Assembly (NCBI GenBank): GCA_964036275.1 | Contig: OZ038439.1 | Span: 7,074,169-7,138,168, forward strand | Direction of reading: 5' to 3' | DNA: 64,000 nucleotides | Source: Litoditis marina | Lineage: Eukaryota; Nematoda; Chromadorea; Rhabditida; Rhabditidae | Shown: positions 1 to 10,372 of the stretch, piece by piece | Numbering within the stretch: the first letter of the stretch is position 1 | Layout: every line of letters starts with the position of its first letter | The notes under the pieces: generated by a model | The model's input: only the letters and a program-made list of their open reading frames with translations | Database searches by the model: none | Told to the model about the DNA's origin: nothing | Made by a program: the position numbers and the translations under genes

Positions 1-236
1 GCATAAAATATATCGATGATCTGTTCAAAAAAACTATTTTTTTGCACACAGCAGAATGTTGGGATACAGTATACTGTAGACATTCAAATGGATTCGACTA
101 CAAAATTGGTTCTAAAAAATGAATGGTGAACTGTTCTCTCTCAATTTTTGGTATTCCTACTAAAGAAGTCTGCGAATGGGGCCTAAAACTCAAATTCAAC
201 TTTGGTCGTTTTTTTAAAACAGCAAAAAGTAGCAAA

Positions 237-355
237 AGCTTACGGCACCCGGGACTCCCAAGCCGTCTCCGATCCAAGTACCAACCGGGCCCAACGTTGC
301 TTGACTTGCCAGATCAGACGGGATGGCGTATTTTCAACGTGGTATGGTCGTAAGC
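237..355 (-). rRNA. 5S rRNA gene copy or pseudogene
   Basis: Read on the minus strand, this 119-base stretch has the 5S rRNA layout: it starts GCTTACGACCATACCACG, contains GCCATCCCGTCTGATCTGGC, AAGCAACGTTGG and TACTTGGATCGGAGACGG, and ends CCGTAAGCT, so the two ends can pair as helix I. The length equals the usual nematode 5S size. A T-run of the RNA polymerase III terminator type (TTTT, then TTTTT) follows the 3' end. Compared with the nematode sequence as I remember it there are several substitutions (for example GAAAATACGCC near position 25), so it may be a dispersed variant or a decaying copy. It stands alone: no spliced-leader gene or second 5S copy is seen nearby, unlike the usual tandem arrays. 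Confidence 0.85.
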
Positions 356-828
356 GAAAGCACTGGGGGGTCTACTAGGGACATGCTGGAGGCAGATTTA
401 CGCAACTAGGACACATGAAACATAAATGAGCAATTTCTTAATTAACCCAGCCAATAATTTGCTAAATTTTTCAGTCACAAGTTCACGTGGTTTCCACTTG
501 AATTCGGACAAAACGCGCAAAAATAGCAGTTCTATGGGTCTTTCCTCGCGCATAATTCGAACAACTGTTAATTATATCTTGCAATCTCTTGATCTATCAG
601 TGGGGAATACAGTTTCCTGTGAGTCGACCGCTGTACAAGTCACCAACGTTTCCCGACCCCAGCTATAGACCTGTAGAATCGCGATATTTTGCTCATGGCT
701 CAGCTTTAGAGGATGGAAACACGAAAATGACAAGATTTCCGCAATCGGCACGTCATTTTGCATGCACACGGCACGAAAAGAAGCAAATTCGGAGAAAAAT
801 TCCCGATTGCAAATGGCAAAAATCTATA

Positions 829-890
829 GGTATTCGAACCTCGCCCCTCCGGCACTGGAGGTGGGAGCCCTATCCACTAGGCCACCGGAC
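829..890 (-). repeat. tRNA-like sequence (box A and box B present)
   Basis: On the minus strand the sequence has TGGCCTAGTGGATAGG, a good polymerase III box A, and 40 bases later GGTTCGAATACC, a near-perfect box B. The acceptor ends do not pair (5' GTCCGGT against 3' ATAGATT) and the T-arm stem is short. It is therefore a tRNA-derived repeat or tRNA pseudogene rather than a working tRNA. Confidence 0.6.
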
Positions 891-1011
891 ACCTCCGAGC
901 CGGAATGCTTGTTTCGGGGGGAAGAGCGCGCGGTTCACTGTTGTATATGTAAATGTTAGGGTTTTCAAAGATGAGATTGAGGTGTAGTGTGCAAAAAGTT
1001 GGGCATTTCTT

Positions 1012-1157
1012 TCACGTGACTCACGTGGGAAAACGTTTCACGGGTCCACACCTACTAAACATGCATGGACATGCCTTTTATTGCCGATGGGGACTAAACT
1101 ACAACGTTTCTTTCAGAGAACACTTTCCTGCTCACGTGACACACGTGACACACGTGT
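1012..1157. promoter_or_regulatory. Cluster of CACGTG palindromes
   Basis: CACGTG occurs five times here: near 1014, 1022, 1133, 1143 and 1151, the last three in a short TGACACACG-type tandem. CACGTG is the canonical E-box bound by bHLH factors. No gene start is recognised close by, so a regulatory role is not shown. The stretch CACGTGGGAAAACGT at 1022-1036 resembles the CACGTGGAAAAACGT core of the satellite in the right half of the window. Confidence 0.35.
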
Positions 1158-1225
1158 TTTTACTTTAGTTCACGTTCTTAGTGCCCTCCTTCTTAGTTTG
1201 GCTTTTGTATATCATACTGTATGTG

Positions 1226-1354
1226 CGTGCACGCAAAATTTCACCTCTCTCAGTGCAAATTGTATTAGAAAAAATGGCTTCAATGTGCAGGAAAACTTTC
1301 TTGCACGTCCCACTTCACCGGCGTAAATGCACTGAGAGAGAAATTTGTGTGCTA
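1226..1354. repeat. Small foldback
   Basis: GCACGCAAAATTTCACC and CTCTCAGTGCA on the left are mirrored by TGCACTGAGAGAGAAATTT and GTGTGC on the right, giving imperfect arms of about 27 bases around a spacer of about 70. This is the layout of a decayed foldback or MITE. Confidence 0.5.
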
Positions 1355-2226
1355 AAACTGTTTGAAGTTCTCTACGATATATTAAGCAGAGTTAGTGTTG
1401 AAATGAGTGTTAGCGTTGAGCGGATAGAGATTGATTACGTATTTTGTCACGAACGAACCATTTATTTGTATTCGAAAACACGCCGTAAACGGTTGCTATG
1501 CTCACGTAGTAACTCTAGACTAGTGAAGTAAGGTCAGGTTTTCGATTGATACGAACACCACAAAATACCGCATTTTATGTTCATTATGTGCAATCAACAA
1601 TTAAATGTAGAACAACACACTCCATAACCGTATCGCATGGATTGTACGCAATTCGGCGTGTCATCGAAAAGACACTGCCCCGTTTCATAGCAACGAAGAG
1701 GCAAAGAAGATCCGGGATACATACGCACACGGCCTGCAAATCACGGGTTGAGAAGCAAATCGGTGATACTCTAGCTCAGACAGAACAAGCTGCATAGAAC
1801 ATTTATGACTCCGAAACTGTAAGCAAAATAAACTAATTCTACAAACGTTTCTTTAAATCATGTTTCTCTAATCTTCAAAGATATATATATATATATATTT
1901 TTCAAAATTATATATCTACATATATTTGCTCTATTACATCTTGGATTCCGGAATGCGCTTTGTGGATATTACGTTTGTATGTGGCTGTAGTTTGAACTGC
2001 ATTTACATGAGATATCGCGTCGTCGAACAAAAAGGAAGGGCTCAAAATACAAACACAGCAGAACCAGGGTGTATGTCGGTCTCTCTCGCCTTGTTGGTAG
2101 TTAGTAGTCAGTTAGTCGCAATCATTCCTGCTGAGACATCTACAGTACATCTTCGGATTGTCTAATGTCTCGTTTTGTAATGCGAACTTCATGTTAATCA
2201 AACACATTTCTGCCCACTTATTCCAA

Positions 2227-2353
2227 TATAATAAAAGTAGATTGAATAGTCACGTGAATTGTGATGAGGAATCGTGCACTTTGTCATTGCACAATTCTGA
2301 GTTCTGCTGTGCTTAACATGTTTCACGTAACTCTCCAATTTACTAACAGTATA
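2227..2353 (+). mobile_element. TATACT/AGTATA MITE, copy 1
   Basis: About 127 bases with a degenerate left end (TATAATAAAAG), the subterminal AATAGTCACGTGA, a middle GAGGAATCGTGCACTTTG, GAGTTCTGCTGTG, TTTCACGTAACT and the right end TAACAGTATA. This order is shared by nine copies in the window. TA flanks and short inverted ends suggest a non-autonomous Tc1/mariner-type element; that assignment is inferred. Confidence 0.75.
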
Positions 2354-2873
2354 CGTAATGACGATCGAATATGAAGGGTGTTGATCTTTTTTATCGCCTA
2401 AACTATCGTGAGGCGAACATAAAATTTGGTTGTCTCAATGTAGGAGTCTCAGTAGGAATGAAATACGAAGTACCGCATGTTTGGTGAAAGTAGTGTGTAT
2501 ATTAAATAAAGTACAGTTAATATGTGTCATTGAAACACGCGTGGCGTCAGAAAACATTGTTCCAGAATTATTGTTTATGAGTCTCAGTAATTTATTGTTT
2601 CACATTGTGTCGAAGTATTTGTAAAAAGGGTTGTTGTACGGAATAATTCGGAAAAATTCACTTATTCCCTTCACGTGTGTGAAATATCACGTATTCGATC
2701 GCTAAAAGATTCATCTATTCTACTTATGTATCGGTAGAAGAACTTGCTTGACGAATAATAATTTTAAAAAAACTTTTACGTACCGAAAAATAGAGATCGA
2801 AACAATCCTCACATCAACCACAACACACACATGAAAGCGAACAGAAAAAGCAACACTGCACACAGCGAAATAT
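2354..2873. other. Intergenic, nothing recognised
   Basis: AT-rich sequence between a MITE and the 3' end of the Cys-rich gene. The one open frame here (2430-2624) has no signal peptide, domain or splice context. I see no RNA gene or repeat. Confidence 0.4.
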
Positions 2874-5301
2874 TTATTTACCGTAGTTGTAATCATTCTG
2901 GGCGTTGTAGACCCCGCAGCAGATGTAGTGGCCGGCCTGTACGTTATACTCGCAGCCGAAGCCCACGCTGCAGGGGGAGTAGAGGCAGTTCTTCACGGCG
3001 TTGTTCTCTCTTTCTACCTGCAGTCCGGGGTCGGATGCACATACGGCTGGAAGAAGAGTATACTAGAATTCAATTGAATAGTCACGTAAAATTAGCATTC
3101 TAATGAGGCATTGTGCACTTTGTCATTTTCTGAGTTCTGCTGTGTTTGACATGTTTAACGTGACTGTGCAATTGACTGATAGTATAGGAATTAAATTAAA
3201 GAAGATAAGGTATCGAGTTGGGCAATGAGGTCGAATTGGAACTTTCTTACTGTATTCGGTTCAGCCAACATAGTGAACGTGTACACTAGCATGGACCACT
3301 TCACGTGACATTCACTGCATCGAAAGTGAAGTTGGTTTCCGGTCACCGACATTATGAAAACGATCCTTATTTTGGCTTCTATCAGTGTTTTGTTTAAAAA
3401 AAAACACCAATAAATTGTTCTGGAAGAAGTGAAACGAAAATCTTACTGCTTAGTTTGTTATTTGTTGCTATGAATGCTACTCACGGTTCTCATAGTCGTT
3501 ATTCCGTCTGCAGAACCCGTTTCTGCAGTAGAGGGACCCGTTTGGTTGGCATTGAACGGAACTGACACAGGGACCACCCTCGGAGGAAATGGGGTGGCAC
3601 GCGGCACCAATTGACACCTCGTCCACGTTACATACTGAACAATAATCGATAAAATGTGTAGTTTGACCTGGACATTTGTAGTTTGACGTTTGAGCCTAAG
3701 CAAGATATACGCTTCTTGAAATGCTGTTCTGTTCCAGTGAACAGCGCGACGTTTGCGCTACAGTTGATGAGATAAGTGTTTTGAAGTATAAGTTCATCTT
3801 CTTATAGTAATTTTCATCCGAAAAGAGACTTTGGCATTGTGCATGGCAGTTTAAATCTCTGGTTTTATGATCACGAAATGTGAGAATTGAATACTCACGC
3901 TTTTTAACCAACGGAAAACAACTTCAAAAAATCCCGCGGGGCGCTGCCAAAGTCCACAAAAACGTGAAACTATGTATATCATGATTCTCAAGAGTGTTTG
4001 TTTTAGTCATAATCCGTGAAAAATATGAAGAAGTTGTATTAAAAATGATGGTCCAGTTTTGTGTGTAGTTGATCTACGATCGTTGTGAAACCCATTGGAA
4101 GCAGAAAACATATCTCGCATTTTTCAAGGCATGCCTGCACGGTATAAAGTATCCTGTACCGCTTGGTTTGTAGTTTGATCTAGTATCTTGTCGGGCGAAA
4201 CTCGCCAAATTATGAATTTGTCGAGATAAAACTACAATTTTGGAGATTTTTTCCGAAAAATTGTTCCGTCAACATTAGTTCCATTGTCTTAGCGTTGATA
4301 TTCTTAAAAAATACACATCTCCAAATGATTTCACTAAAAAAACAGCCTGCCTATAGAAATGAGCGCTCATATCAAAGAGACGCAGGCAACGCTCTTTCTC
4401 TAGTAACTGGGCATTCTCTGATGATTGGCTCATTGATTTTGTGTTTGTTTTAGAATAAAATTTTAACAAAAGTAACATTTGTTGAGATAATTGAACCAAG
4501 GTGCTAACACTGGGGAGAACCGTTGTGTAATAACTACCGTTTCGAGATAAGTTGACCCGAATATTCAAAGAATAATACTATAGTGGGTGCCAAATATATA
4601 ACCGTCTGTCTCTCGCTGGAATCGAACCTCCGAGCAAAAGGTTCGTAGCAGGGCGCAGAACCACTACGCTACAAGAGAGCACAACCGGCAAGCTTTGGAA
4701 TCGAAGATGTGCGTGCATACACAGCGGAAAGTGAGATATACAGTACCCTCTCGCCTTTCCGTTGGCGACGACTATACCGTTTCTCCGAACGGTAGCATTC
4801 ACTCAGTGAACTATCCTTCACAATTATTTAGTTATCCCACATAATTGCAGGCTTTAATGGTTATGCTGTATCTCATGAGTTGACCAAATCTCGCACCCAC
4901 CTGACAGTACGTGTCCACGGAACATGAAGTTCCGCCATTTAGCGCTGTGTACGCGTAGGGACATTGGCAAAATGCCAAGGGGAGCAGGGAAACTGAAGAT
5001 TTCAACAAATTAAAACAAAGAGCAAGTTTGTTAACTATGTTTGATTTTTGTTTTCTATAGTACTAAAGTAAACTGCTGTCTAGAAAATACGATTGTGCGA
5101 AATATTTCACTTCGAGAACTTGTAAGGACACACTTGCAAACGTTTTACTACTTTCAACGCAACTTTTGGATTCTTTCATAAACAATGAATAACATTAGTA
5201 TGACTTTTCAGTGGTCATTACGAGCAAAACATTGAACAAATTATGTAATGAGATATGTTACCAGTAAACGTACCTGTAATTAGGATAACCGTGCTGTACA
5301 T
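2874..5301 (-). CDS. Secreted cysteine-rich protein, 4 exons
   Basis: Minus-strand exons: 5274-5301, 4897-4992, 3485-3634 and 2874-3046; together 149 codons including the stop (148 aa). Phases agree at all three junctions. Exon 1 starts MYSTVILIT and continues VSLLPLAFCQ in exon 2, a clear signal peptide. The mature part has about 15 cysteines; blocks such as GGPCVSSVQCQPNGSLYC and CLYSPCSVGFGC ending YICC resemble the EB or lustrin-type Cys-rich repeats of nematode extracellular proteins, though the exact family is not certain. The exon 2 donor needed for the frame is GTGCGA at 4891-4896; a stronger-looking GTGGGT four bases earlier in transcript direction would break the frame. A MITE sits in the last intron, 13 bases from its acceptor. 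AATAAA overlaps the stop codon region. Function unknown; probably extracellular, disulphide-bonded. Confidence 0.8.
3059..3186 (+). mobile_element. TATACT/AGTATA MITE, copy 2 (intronic)
   Basis: Starts TATACTAGAATTCAATTGAA, has AATAGTCACGTAAA and GCATTCTAATGAGGCATTG, and ends TGACTGATAGTATA. It lies in the intron before the last exon of the Cys-rich gene and starts 13 bases beyond the splice acceptor, so the insertion left the acceptor intact. Confidence 0.85.
4165..4239. repeat. TTTGTAGTTTGATC foldback, copy a
   Basis: Begins GGTTTGTAGTTTGATC and closes with the degenerate inverted arm GATAAAACTACAA. It lies in the second intron of the Cys-rich gene. The same arm sequence recurs at several other sites in the left half of the window. 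Confidence 0.55.
4578..4800 (-). repeat. tRNA-headed dispersed repeat (SINE-like), copy 1
   Basis: On the minus strand this matches 28195-28422 over about 220 bases: a leader with GAGAGGGTACTGTATATCTC and CGATTCCAAAGC, a tRNA-like part (4608-4680) with box A-like TAGCGTAGTGGTT and box B-like GGTTCGATTCC, then a tail with TTTGGCACC. The tRNA-like part cannot form a full cloverleaf. The tRNA-like part is internal or towards the 3' end, not at the 5' end as in a classic SINE. It lies in an intron of the Cys-rich gene on the same strand as that gene. Confidence 0.75.
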
Positions 5302-5917
5302 GTCTGGAGCAGTAGAATGACTTCAACTGTTTACTGTTGCCGAGTTCAAACTGAGACTCTTTTTTCAACTCTCCTCCCTTCCTCAAATATTGTCAACCAG
5401 TTCGCAAGCTGTAGTGCAAATGTTTGTCCAATTAGTCATCTTGCGGTCGGCAGGGAATTACTGTTCAAGAAAAGTTAAGACTAATTGTTCTCGTAAGAAG
5501 TATTATTGAAATAATACATTAGTAATGTTTCAATAGTACGCTAATATTTAGTGTACATTTTTGATCTATACGTGCTACACAATATATCGAGGTTCGACTT
5601 GTTTTCAAATTACCAGGTTCTAGTTGCTTTGAAAAGAAAAATGAGTCTGTGTATTGAAAAAAACGCCAATAGTCTACTTTACTCAAAGCTGTACATTATG
5701 CTGTGTTTGTAGTTAGGTTTTTCCGAGTTTTACTCGTAATGAAAGGCCGTGAAAATCAAACTACAATAGAAAACTGATCATAACTCGATAAATTTTCCAT
5801 CTAATTTCTCCCAAAATCAGATTCTAAACAAGGTGATGACTAAATGAACGTGAATACAAACAGTTCCAAATACTCAACAAACAAACCCGAATATCATTTA
5901 CTTTCGTGATTTCATGA
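5302..5917. other. Upstream flank of the Cys-rich gene
   Basis: This is the 5' flank of the minus-strand Cys-rich gene. No convincing TATA box is seen close to the start. It holds one foldback copy (5702-5768) and otherwise plain AT-rich sequence. Confidence 0.4.
5702..5768. repeat. TTTGTAGTTTGATC foldback, copy b
   Basis: Left arm TGTGTTTGTAGTTAGG, right arm AAAATCAAACTACAA; about 67 bases in all, able to fold on itself. Confidence 0.55.
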
Positions 5918-6065
5918 TATACTCAAAATCAAGTGAATAGTCACGTAAAGTTAGCATACTAATGAGGCATCGTGCACTTTGTCGTTGCACGTTTCTGCGT
6001 TCTGCTGTGTTTAACATGTTTCACGTGACTTGACTAACGTGACTATGCGATTGACTAACAGTATA
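5918..6065 (+). mobile_element. TATACT/AGTATA MITE, copy 3
   Basis: Starts TATACTCAAAATC and ends GATTGACTAACAGTATA, with AATAGTCACGTAAAG and ATGAGGCATCGTGCAC inside. It is longer than the other copies because the right subterminal part is partly duplicated: CACGTGACTTGACTAACGTG. Confidence 0.85.
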
Positions 6066-6170
6066 AACGTCGACGATATTTGCACATGTTCGTACTGAAT
6101 CTATTCTCAAAATCCAAATACAGCATAAATAGTTTATTGGAATAAATTATACACTATGTGTCACGATTCT

Positions 6171-6396
6171 TCAGCCGAGGAGCATGGGCAGGATTCCTGG
6201 AACAAAAAAACTAAGGATTAATTATCGAAAAGTACAAAAACTCTCCAGTATCATTTTTTTGGGATTCTTCTGTAGGAGTAGCTGTGATGAAAACAGTCAT
6301 GCACAATGTTAACAAATCTGTATTAGACCGTTCGTGCATTTCTTGCCGAGGGTGCCGGCCAAGCTCTTGCAAATTGATTTTGTTGGTAGAGTTCGT
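6171..6396 (-). CDS. Possible 3' part of a small secreted peptide gene
   Basis: On the minus strand a strong acceptor (TTTTTTTGTTCCAG) precedes a tiny last exon, 6171-6196, encoding ILPMLLG and a stop, with AATAAA downstream. The preceding exon could be 6329-6396, encoding CKSLAGTLGKKCTNG with a weak donor (GTCTAA); the phases agree and the Cys/Lys/Gly-rich end looks like a small secreted peptide. No first exon with a signal peptide was found, and the exon could extend further upstream. Treat as a candidate only. Confidence 0.3.
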
Positions 6397-6628
6397 CTAC
6401 GTATAACATAATTTGGCCAATCAATAAATACAGTGAATGTTAATCCGATTGCTTCTCTCCTGCGGTCAATTTTTGACACATTTTCACATTCAATTGTTTT
6501 GTACCTCATTGAACTTCATAGATAGTATTCATTACTTTTAATTCATTAAATCATTTACGTATTATCCGTTAACTTTCACTTGATTTCATTCAAAGTAGGA
6601 CAATTATGAGGTCCACTCGTAACGCTCC

Positions 6629-6676
6629 AGTCCTTTAAACTGCAATACGTTTTTCAATTGCAGTTTAGAGGACCGT
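6629..6676. other. Short hairpin
   Basis: GTCCTTTAAACTGCAAT and ATTGCAGTTTAGAGGAC form a 17-base stem with one mismatch around a loop of about 10 bases. AACG and CGTT just outside may extend it. It lies upstream of the candidate peptide gene and downstream of the Gly/Tyr-rich gene. It could be a small foldback repeat or a short microRNA-like hairpin; a normal precursor would have a longer stem. Confidence 0.45.
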
Positions 6677-6865
6677 TGACACGGGATAGGTCCACATAAT
6701 CGTTCTTCTTTAACCTATTTCTGCATATTTAATGACACAAATTCTATATTTTATTTTGTATAGTACAGGCTTGCATCTAAATCAATCAATCAGTCGAATC
6801 AATTATAGGAAAACTTAAGCTTTAATATATTTATTTTGTTTTCAATATATATTTGAAAATCAAAA

Positions 6866-7436
6866 CTAACCTCCTCCATAATAACCCCCGGGATACCCTC
6901 CCCCATAGCCTCCCCTGTAGTGTCCTCCCCTGTTGTATCCTCGGTGGTAGCCTCCTCTGGAAAGAAGGGTTATGGGAGAGCGAGAGAGGGGGGGGGGGGA
7001 GAGAGAGAAAGAGGGAAAGAAGGAGAGAGAGAAAGGGAGAGAGAGGGCGGGGGGAGAGAGAGAAAGAGGGAAAGGAGGAGAGATAGAAAGGGAGAGAGAA
7101 GGGGGGGGGACAGAGAAAGAGGGAAAGTGAGAGAGAGAAAGGGAGAGAGAGAGGGGGGGGGGGAGAGAGAGAAAGAGGGAAAAAAGGAGAGAGAAAGGGA
7201 GAGAGAGGGGGGGGATGTGTGAAGAGGAGGAAAAACGATTTTGAATTATTTATAAAGTTGCTTAGTTATGAACCCTAGATGATGAAGAATATTTAATCTT
7301 ACCTTCTGCCATACCCGCCTCTCCCATAGCCTCTCCCGTAACCGCCGCCGTAACCGTACGGTTGATACCCGTATCCTCCGTAGTACTGCGCTACGCAGAT
7401 AGCCGCGAGAGCAGAGAGAAGAAAAAGTAGACGCAT
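6866..7436 (-). CDS. Secreted Gly/Tyr/Arg-rich peptide, 2 exons
   Basis: Minus-strand exons 7303-7436 and 6866-6956 give a 74 aa protein; the junction is in phase and splits an Arg codon. It starts MRLLFLLSALAAICVAQ, a textbook signal peptide, followed by YYGGYGYQPYGYGGG and GYGRGYGRGGYGRR, then GGYHRGYNRGGHYRGG in exon 2, ending PGGYYGGG. This composition matches the nematode neuropeptide-like/caenacin (nlp/cnc) group of epidermal antimicrobial-type peptides, or small cuticle-associated Gly-rich proteins; the family call is by composition only. The intron holds a 240-base GA/G-rich tract. AATAAA lies at 6830-6835. A TATA box lies 25 bases before the start codon. Confidence 0.82.
6974..7215. 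repeat. GA-rich microsatellite with G runs
   Basis: Purine-only sequence on the plus strand: GAGAGA units broken by four runs of seven to ten G. It fills most of the intron of the Gly/Tyr-rich gene. The open frames across it are artefacts of the repeat. Confidence 0.95.
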
Positions 7437-7460
7437 CCTTCCCGTTTCTCTCTTCTCTCT

Positions 7461-7470
7461 CCTTTTATAT
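7461..7470 (-). promoter_or_regulatory. TATA box of the Gly/Tyr-rich peptide gene
   Basis: ATATAAAAGG on the minus strand lies 25 bases upstream of the start codon at 7436. This implies a very short 5' leader, with a GA-rich stretch in between. Confidence 0.6.
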
Positions 7471-8070
7471 CACAAGGATATGTCCTGTTTATCCAAGTTC
7501 GCTAATGTATGGGAACTGGTTCAAAAGGCTTATACTGTGTTTACTTGACGGAATTAGAGGATATTTCTCGATATATTTGGTAAATGACCAAAACAGCTCG
7601 AAACACAACCGTTTTCACAAATTTCGACCGAAAAGTGACAGGATCAAACAGAAAGATCAAACTACACTGTTTAGGTCGGCTCTGGAAAGACTGAACCATA
7701 ATAATGTTTATTCCTTTAAATCGATACACAATCAAAACAAGTTTCGAGATATTAGGAATAAACCATGTCTATTTCGGTTTCAACAAGTCCTGGAAACCAG
7801 AAATAGATAGTATGGTATGGACTGCCCATCGATCAACAGGGTACAAATAAAGTTGTACTTTGATCTTCTTCGTGTAGATATGGGACGGCGCGTATAATCT
7901 ATAGGAACTGGTTCACACAACTAGTTATCCTTATGTTTATTTGAATAGAGTCCCAAGTTGATCTCGATGAGTACTTGCCAAATTTTAACAGAAACATGAA
8001 ACAATTATTGTATGGAATGACAGTTTTACGGTACAGTAATCATATGAGTGTTACAAGTACCTAACCAACG

Positions 8071-8137
8071 TTGTAGTTTGGTCTAACGACGCCGTAACTG
8101 ACTTCGAGCAAAAAGAAACGGAATGAAACTACAAACA
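8071..8137. repeat. TTTGTAGTTTGATC foldback, copy c
   Basis: Left arm TTGTAGTTTGGTC, right arm GAATGAAACTACAAACAC, about 67 bases long. Confidence 0.55.
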
Positions 8138-8302
8138 CTTGCGGGATGATGCAACATAATCAATCTGATTTGTAAACAGCGAACTCCAGAAATGAGTTGT
8201 ATTTCTATTTGCCCCTACATCCCTTTAATATATTGTAGGTCAGTGTGTGTTCGAGAACTGGTTCACGCTACTTCTCCTTATGTTCACTTCACGAAAGTTG
8301 AC

Positions 8303-8426
8303 ATAATGTTAGTCAATTGCACAGTCACGTGTTAAACACAGCAGAACTCAGAAACGTGCAACAAACATGCAAGATTCCTCATCAGAATGCTAACTTTACG
8401 TGACTATTTAACTTACTTATAGTATA
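8303..8426 (-). mobile_element. TATACT/AGTATA MITE, copy 4
   Basis: Inverted copy: AGTCAATTGCACAGTCACGTG, AACACAGCAGAACTCAG, AATGCTAACTTTACGTGAC and the end CTTATAGTATA. The outer base pairs of the left end have decayed. Confidence 0.8.
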
Positions 8427-9034
8427 ACGGACCGCACGTTTGTCACGTATACTGATTATTCTGGAAACGTTTGTGAACGTATCCCCCCAATTGAAGAAAA
8501 ATAAGTTTTTAAAATTTTCTAAATCTATCACAGAACATACTTTGAGTTGCTAATCTTTTCCTCCAGATACTTCGACCCTTATTCTTTATTGCCCGGTCCT
8601 ACGCGGACATTTACAATCCTTCTCAGATAAGGCTACCACTTTGCTCAGAATAATGAAGTGGTCACGATGTTTCTACTATTGATTTATGTCTTTTGAAGAG
8701 AACTCGTACGTCTTGCCACTCAGACAACTACTTTCCATTCAGCGATCCGCTTTTGTAGCGGCCTCGTAGAGAGTGTGCAGGTCAGAGAGACGCAGATGTC
8801 TGCTGCCTCATTGAATTGCGTACTCTCTCGCTTCTGTAGTTTGCTAATCGCATAGAATTGGCGCCAATGTTTCAGAATTCAGCAGCTCGCCAATGATGTT
8901 CGAGCGCGGCTGCTGGGACGCATTAGTGGGACAGTACAGCGGCCTACAAGCTTTCGTTTCTGTTTTTGCAGTTTCTTACAAGAATAATTACGAATCTCCG
9001 TTAGCGGTTGTTCAGCTTTTAACAGTACGAAAAT

Positions 9035-9162
9035 TAGAATGTTATTCAATCGCAAAGTCACGTGAAACTTGTTAAAAACAGCAAAACTCAGAAACGTGCA
9101 ACGACAAAGTGCGCGGTGCCTCATTAGAATGCTAACTTTGCGTGACTATTACTTCTAGTATA
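9035..9162 (-). mobile_element. TATACT/AGTATA MITE, copy 5
   Basis: Inverted copy with CGCAAAGTCACGTGAAAC, CAGCAAAACTCAGAAACG, TCATTAGAATGCTAAC, GCGTGACTATT and the end TTCTAGTATA. Confidence 0.8.
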
Positions 9163-10372
9163 TCAAAGTGTCTGAAGTTCTCATGTTTGCTCTATGAAAT
9201 ACTTGTCCACCAGCCTTGGTACAATGTCAATAATTTTCAAAGTGCCTAAAAAGAAAAATACGTGAAATACGAATTTTACAGAACTGTGATGTTTTTGCCT
9301 ATTGAGACTATAGAGTACCTAATTTTGGTACACTCTAATGTTTCGGACTAGTCTTTGGAATATTTCGTAGATTGTGAAATGAACTTTTCCTGATTATAAA
9401 TGTTGGTGGTCGTTCCTAGTTGCGTGCACACTTTTTGCTGTAACTGCAAAATGGAATGGAACGTCATTTTAGACGCATTTATAATGTAATTCTATCGTTA
9501 GAACAACGCCATCCAACCATGTTCGAAATGGTTTCAATTTCGCGTTTTTGCGTGTTTTCCGTGAAATAGGAAAAGAAATGTTCAGAAATCATAGTTGAGA
9601 GTGTATGTGGAGAAAAACTACCAGGAAAAAGTGTTTTTGAGCTTTGAACTTTTTTTCGATTCAGCTCGAAACGTGGAAAACGTGCGTTTACTAGCCACGT
9701 TTTTCTCGACCTCCTTGTAACAAGCTTGAAAATCACATTCAACCGACTACTGTTTGTAATTCGTTACAACCACCTTTTTCTTATCTCCTTTCACCTCAAA
9801 TTATCAGCACTTTCTATTAATAGAGACACTCCGGGCGATGTCAATACAAACAATAAACACTCATTTGGAGAGGTCTACTACTTTCAAAAACAAAATGATG
9901 TATGCATTCTTTTGCCACTCTATGTACTATGTAGTTTAATAAAAACAGTAAACTGTGCTCAAAAATGTATTTCACCGCTTTTTCATAATCAGAACGTGAA
10001 AAAACACTGCCTATCGATTACACATACACATATCCATAAATATGATCGAAATGTGGTATAGATCCTTATTTAGAATTGTAGTTCACAGACTTTTACAAAT
10101 CTTGTATTCTTTTTGTAAAACTTTCAATACACACCTTTTCCTTTTTCGTTGTTTTTCTCGAAACAACGGAGCACCACGTCATGTCTATTGTGACGGGGAT
10201 AGATGGTTCATATTGGCTTTCTCAAGTGGACTCTGTTTTTGGCTCATTCCAATGTTTCAGTCGAATAATGACGTTCGGAAGTCCAATTGGCCGCCAGTTT
10301 ATTTGGAGAACACGAGATTCCTCGCGATCCTCATATATAATACATTGTTTCGGGTCAGATCTGTCTGACTCT

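Larger units (their letters stand above)
356..2226. other. Gene-free stretch with repeats
   Basis: No convincing exon is seen. The open frames here lack good codon structure, signal peptides or splice context. The stretch holds a tRNA-like element (829-890), a cluster of CACGTG motifs (1012-1157), a small foldback (1226-1354) and an AT dinucleotide run (about 1880-1900). Confidence 0.5.
7471..10372. other. Gene-free stretch with dispersed repeats
   Basis: I recognise no gene. A 20-base theme (GAACTGGTTCA plus CTTATGTTTACTT) appears three times, near 7508, 7899 and 8253, suggesting an old duplication. There are two MITEs (8303-8426, 9035-9162) and one foldback (8071-8137). The stretch 8740-8960 is more GC-rich than its surroundings but shows no clear exon. 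Confidence 0.45.

Noticed and set aside
3458..3703. 81-codon minus-strand frame
   Set aside because: It is an off-frame reading of exon 3 of the Cys-rich gene; the spliced frame has the cysteines and correct phases.
6853..7222. Plus-strand frames rich in Arg, Glu and Gly
   Set aside because: They lie over the antisense of the Gly/Tyr-rich gene and its purine-rich intron.
7505..7810. 101-codon plus-strand frame
   Set aside because: It covers a diverged dispersed repeat (the GAACTGGTTCA theme) and is open partly on the opposite strand as well, as expected for chance.
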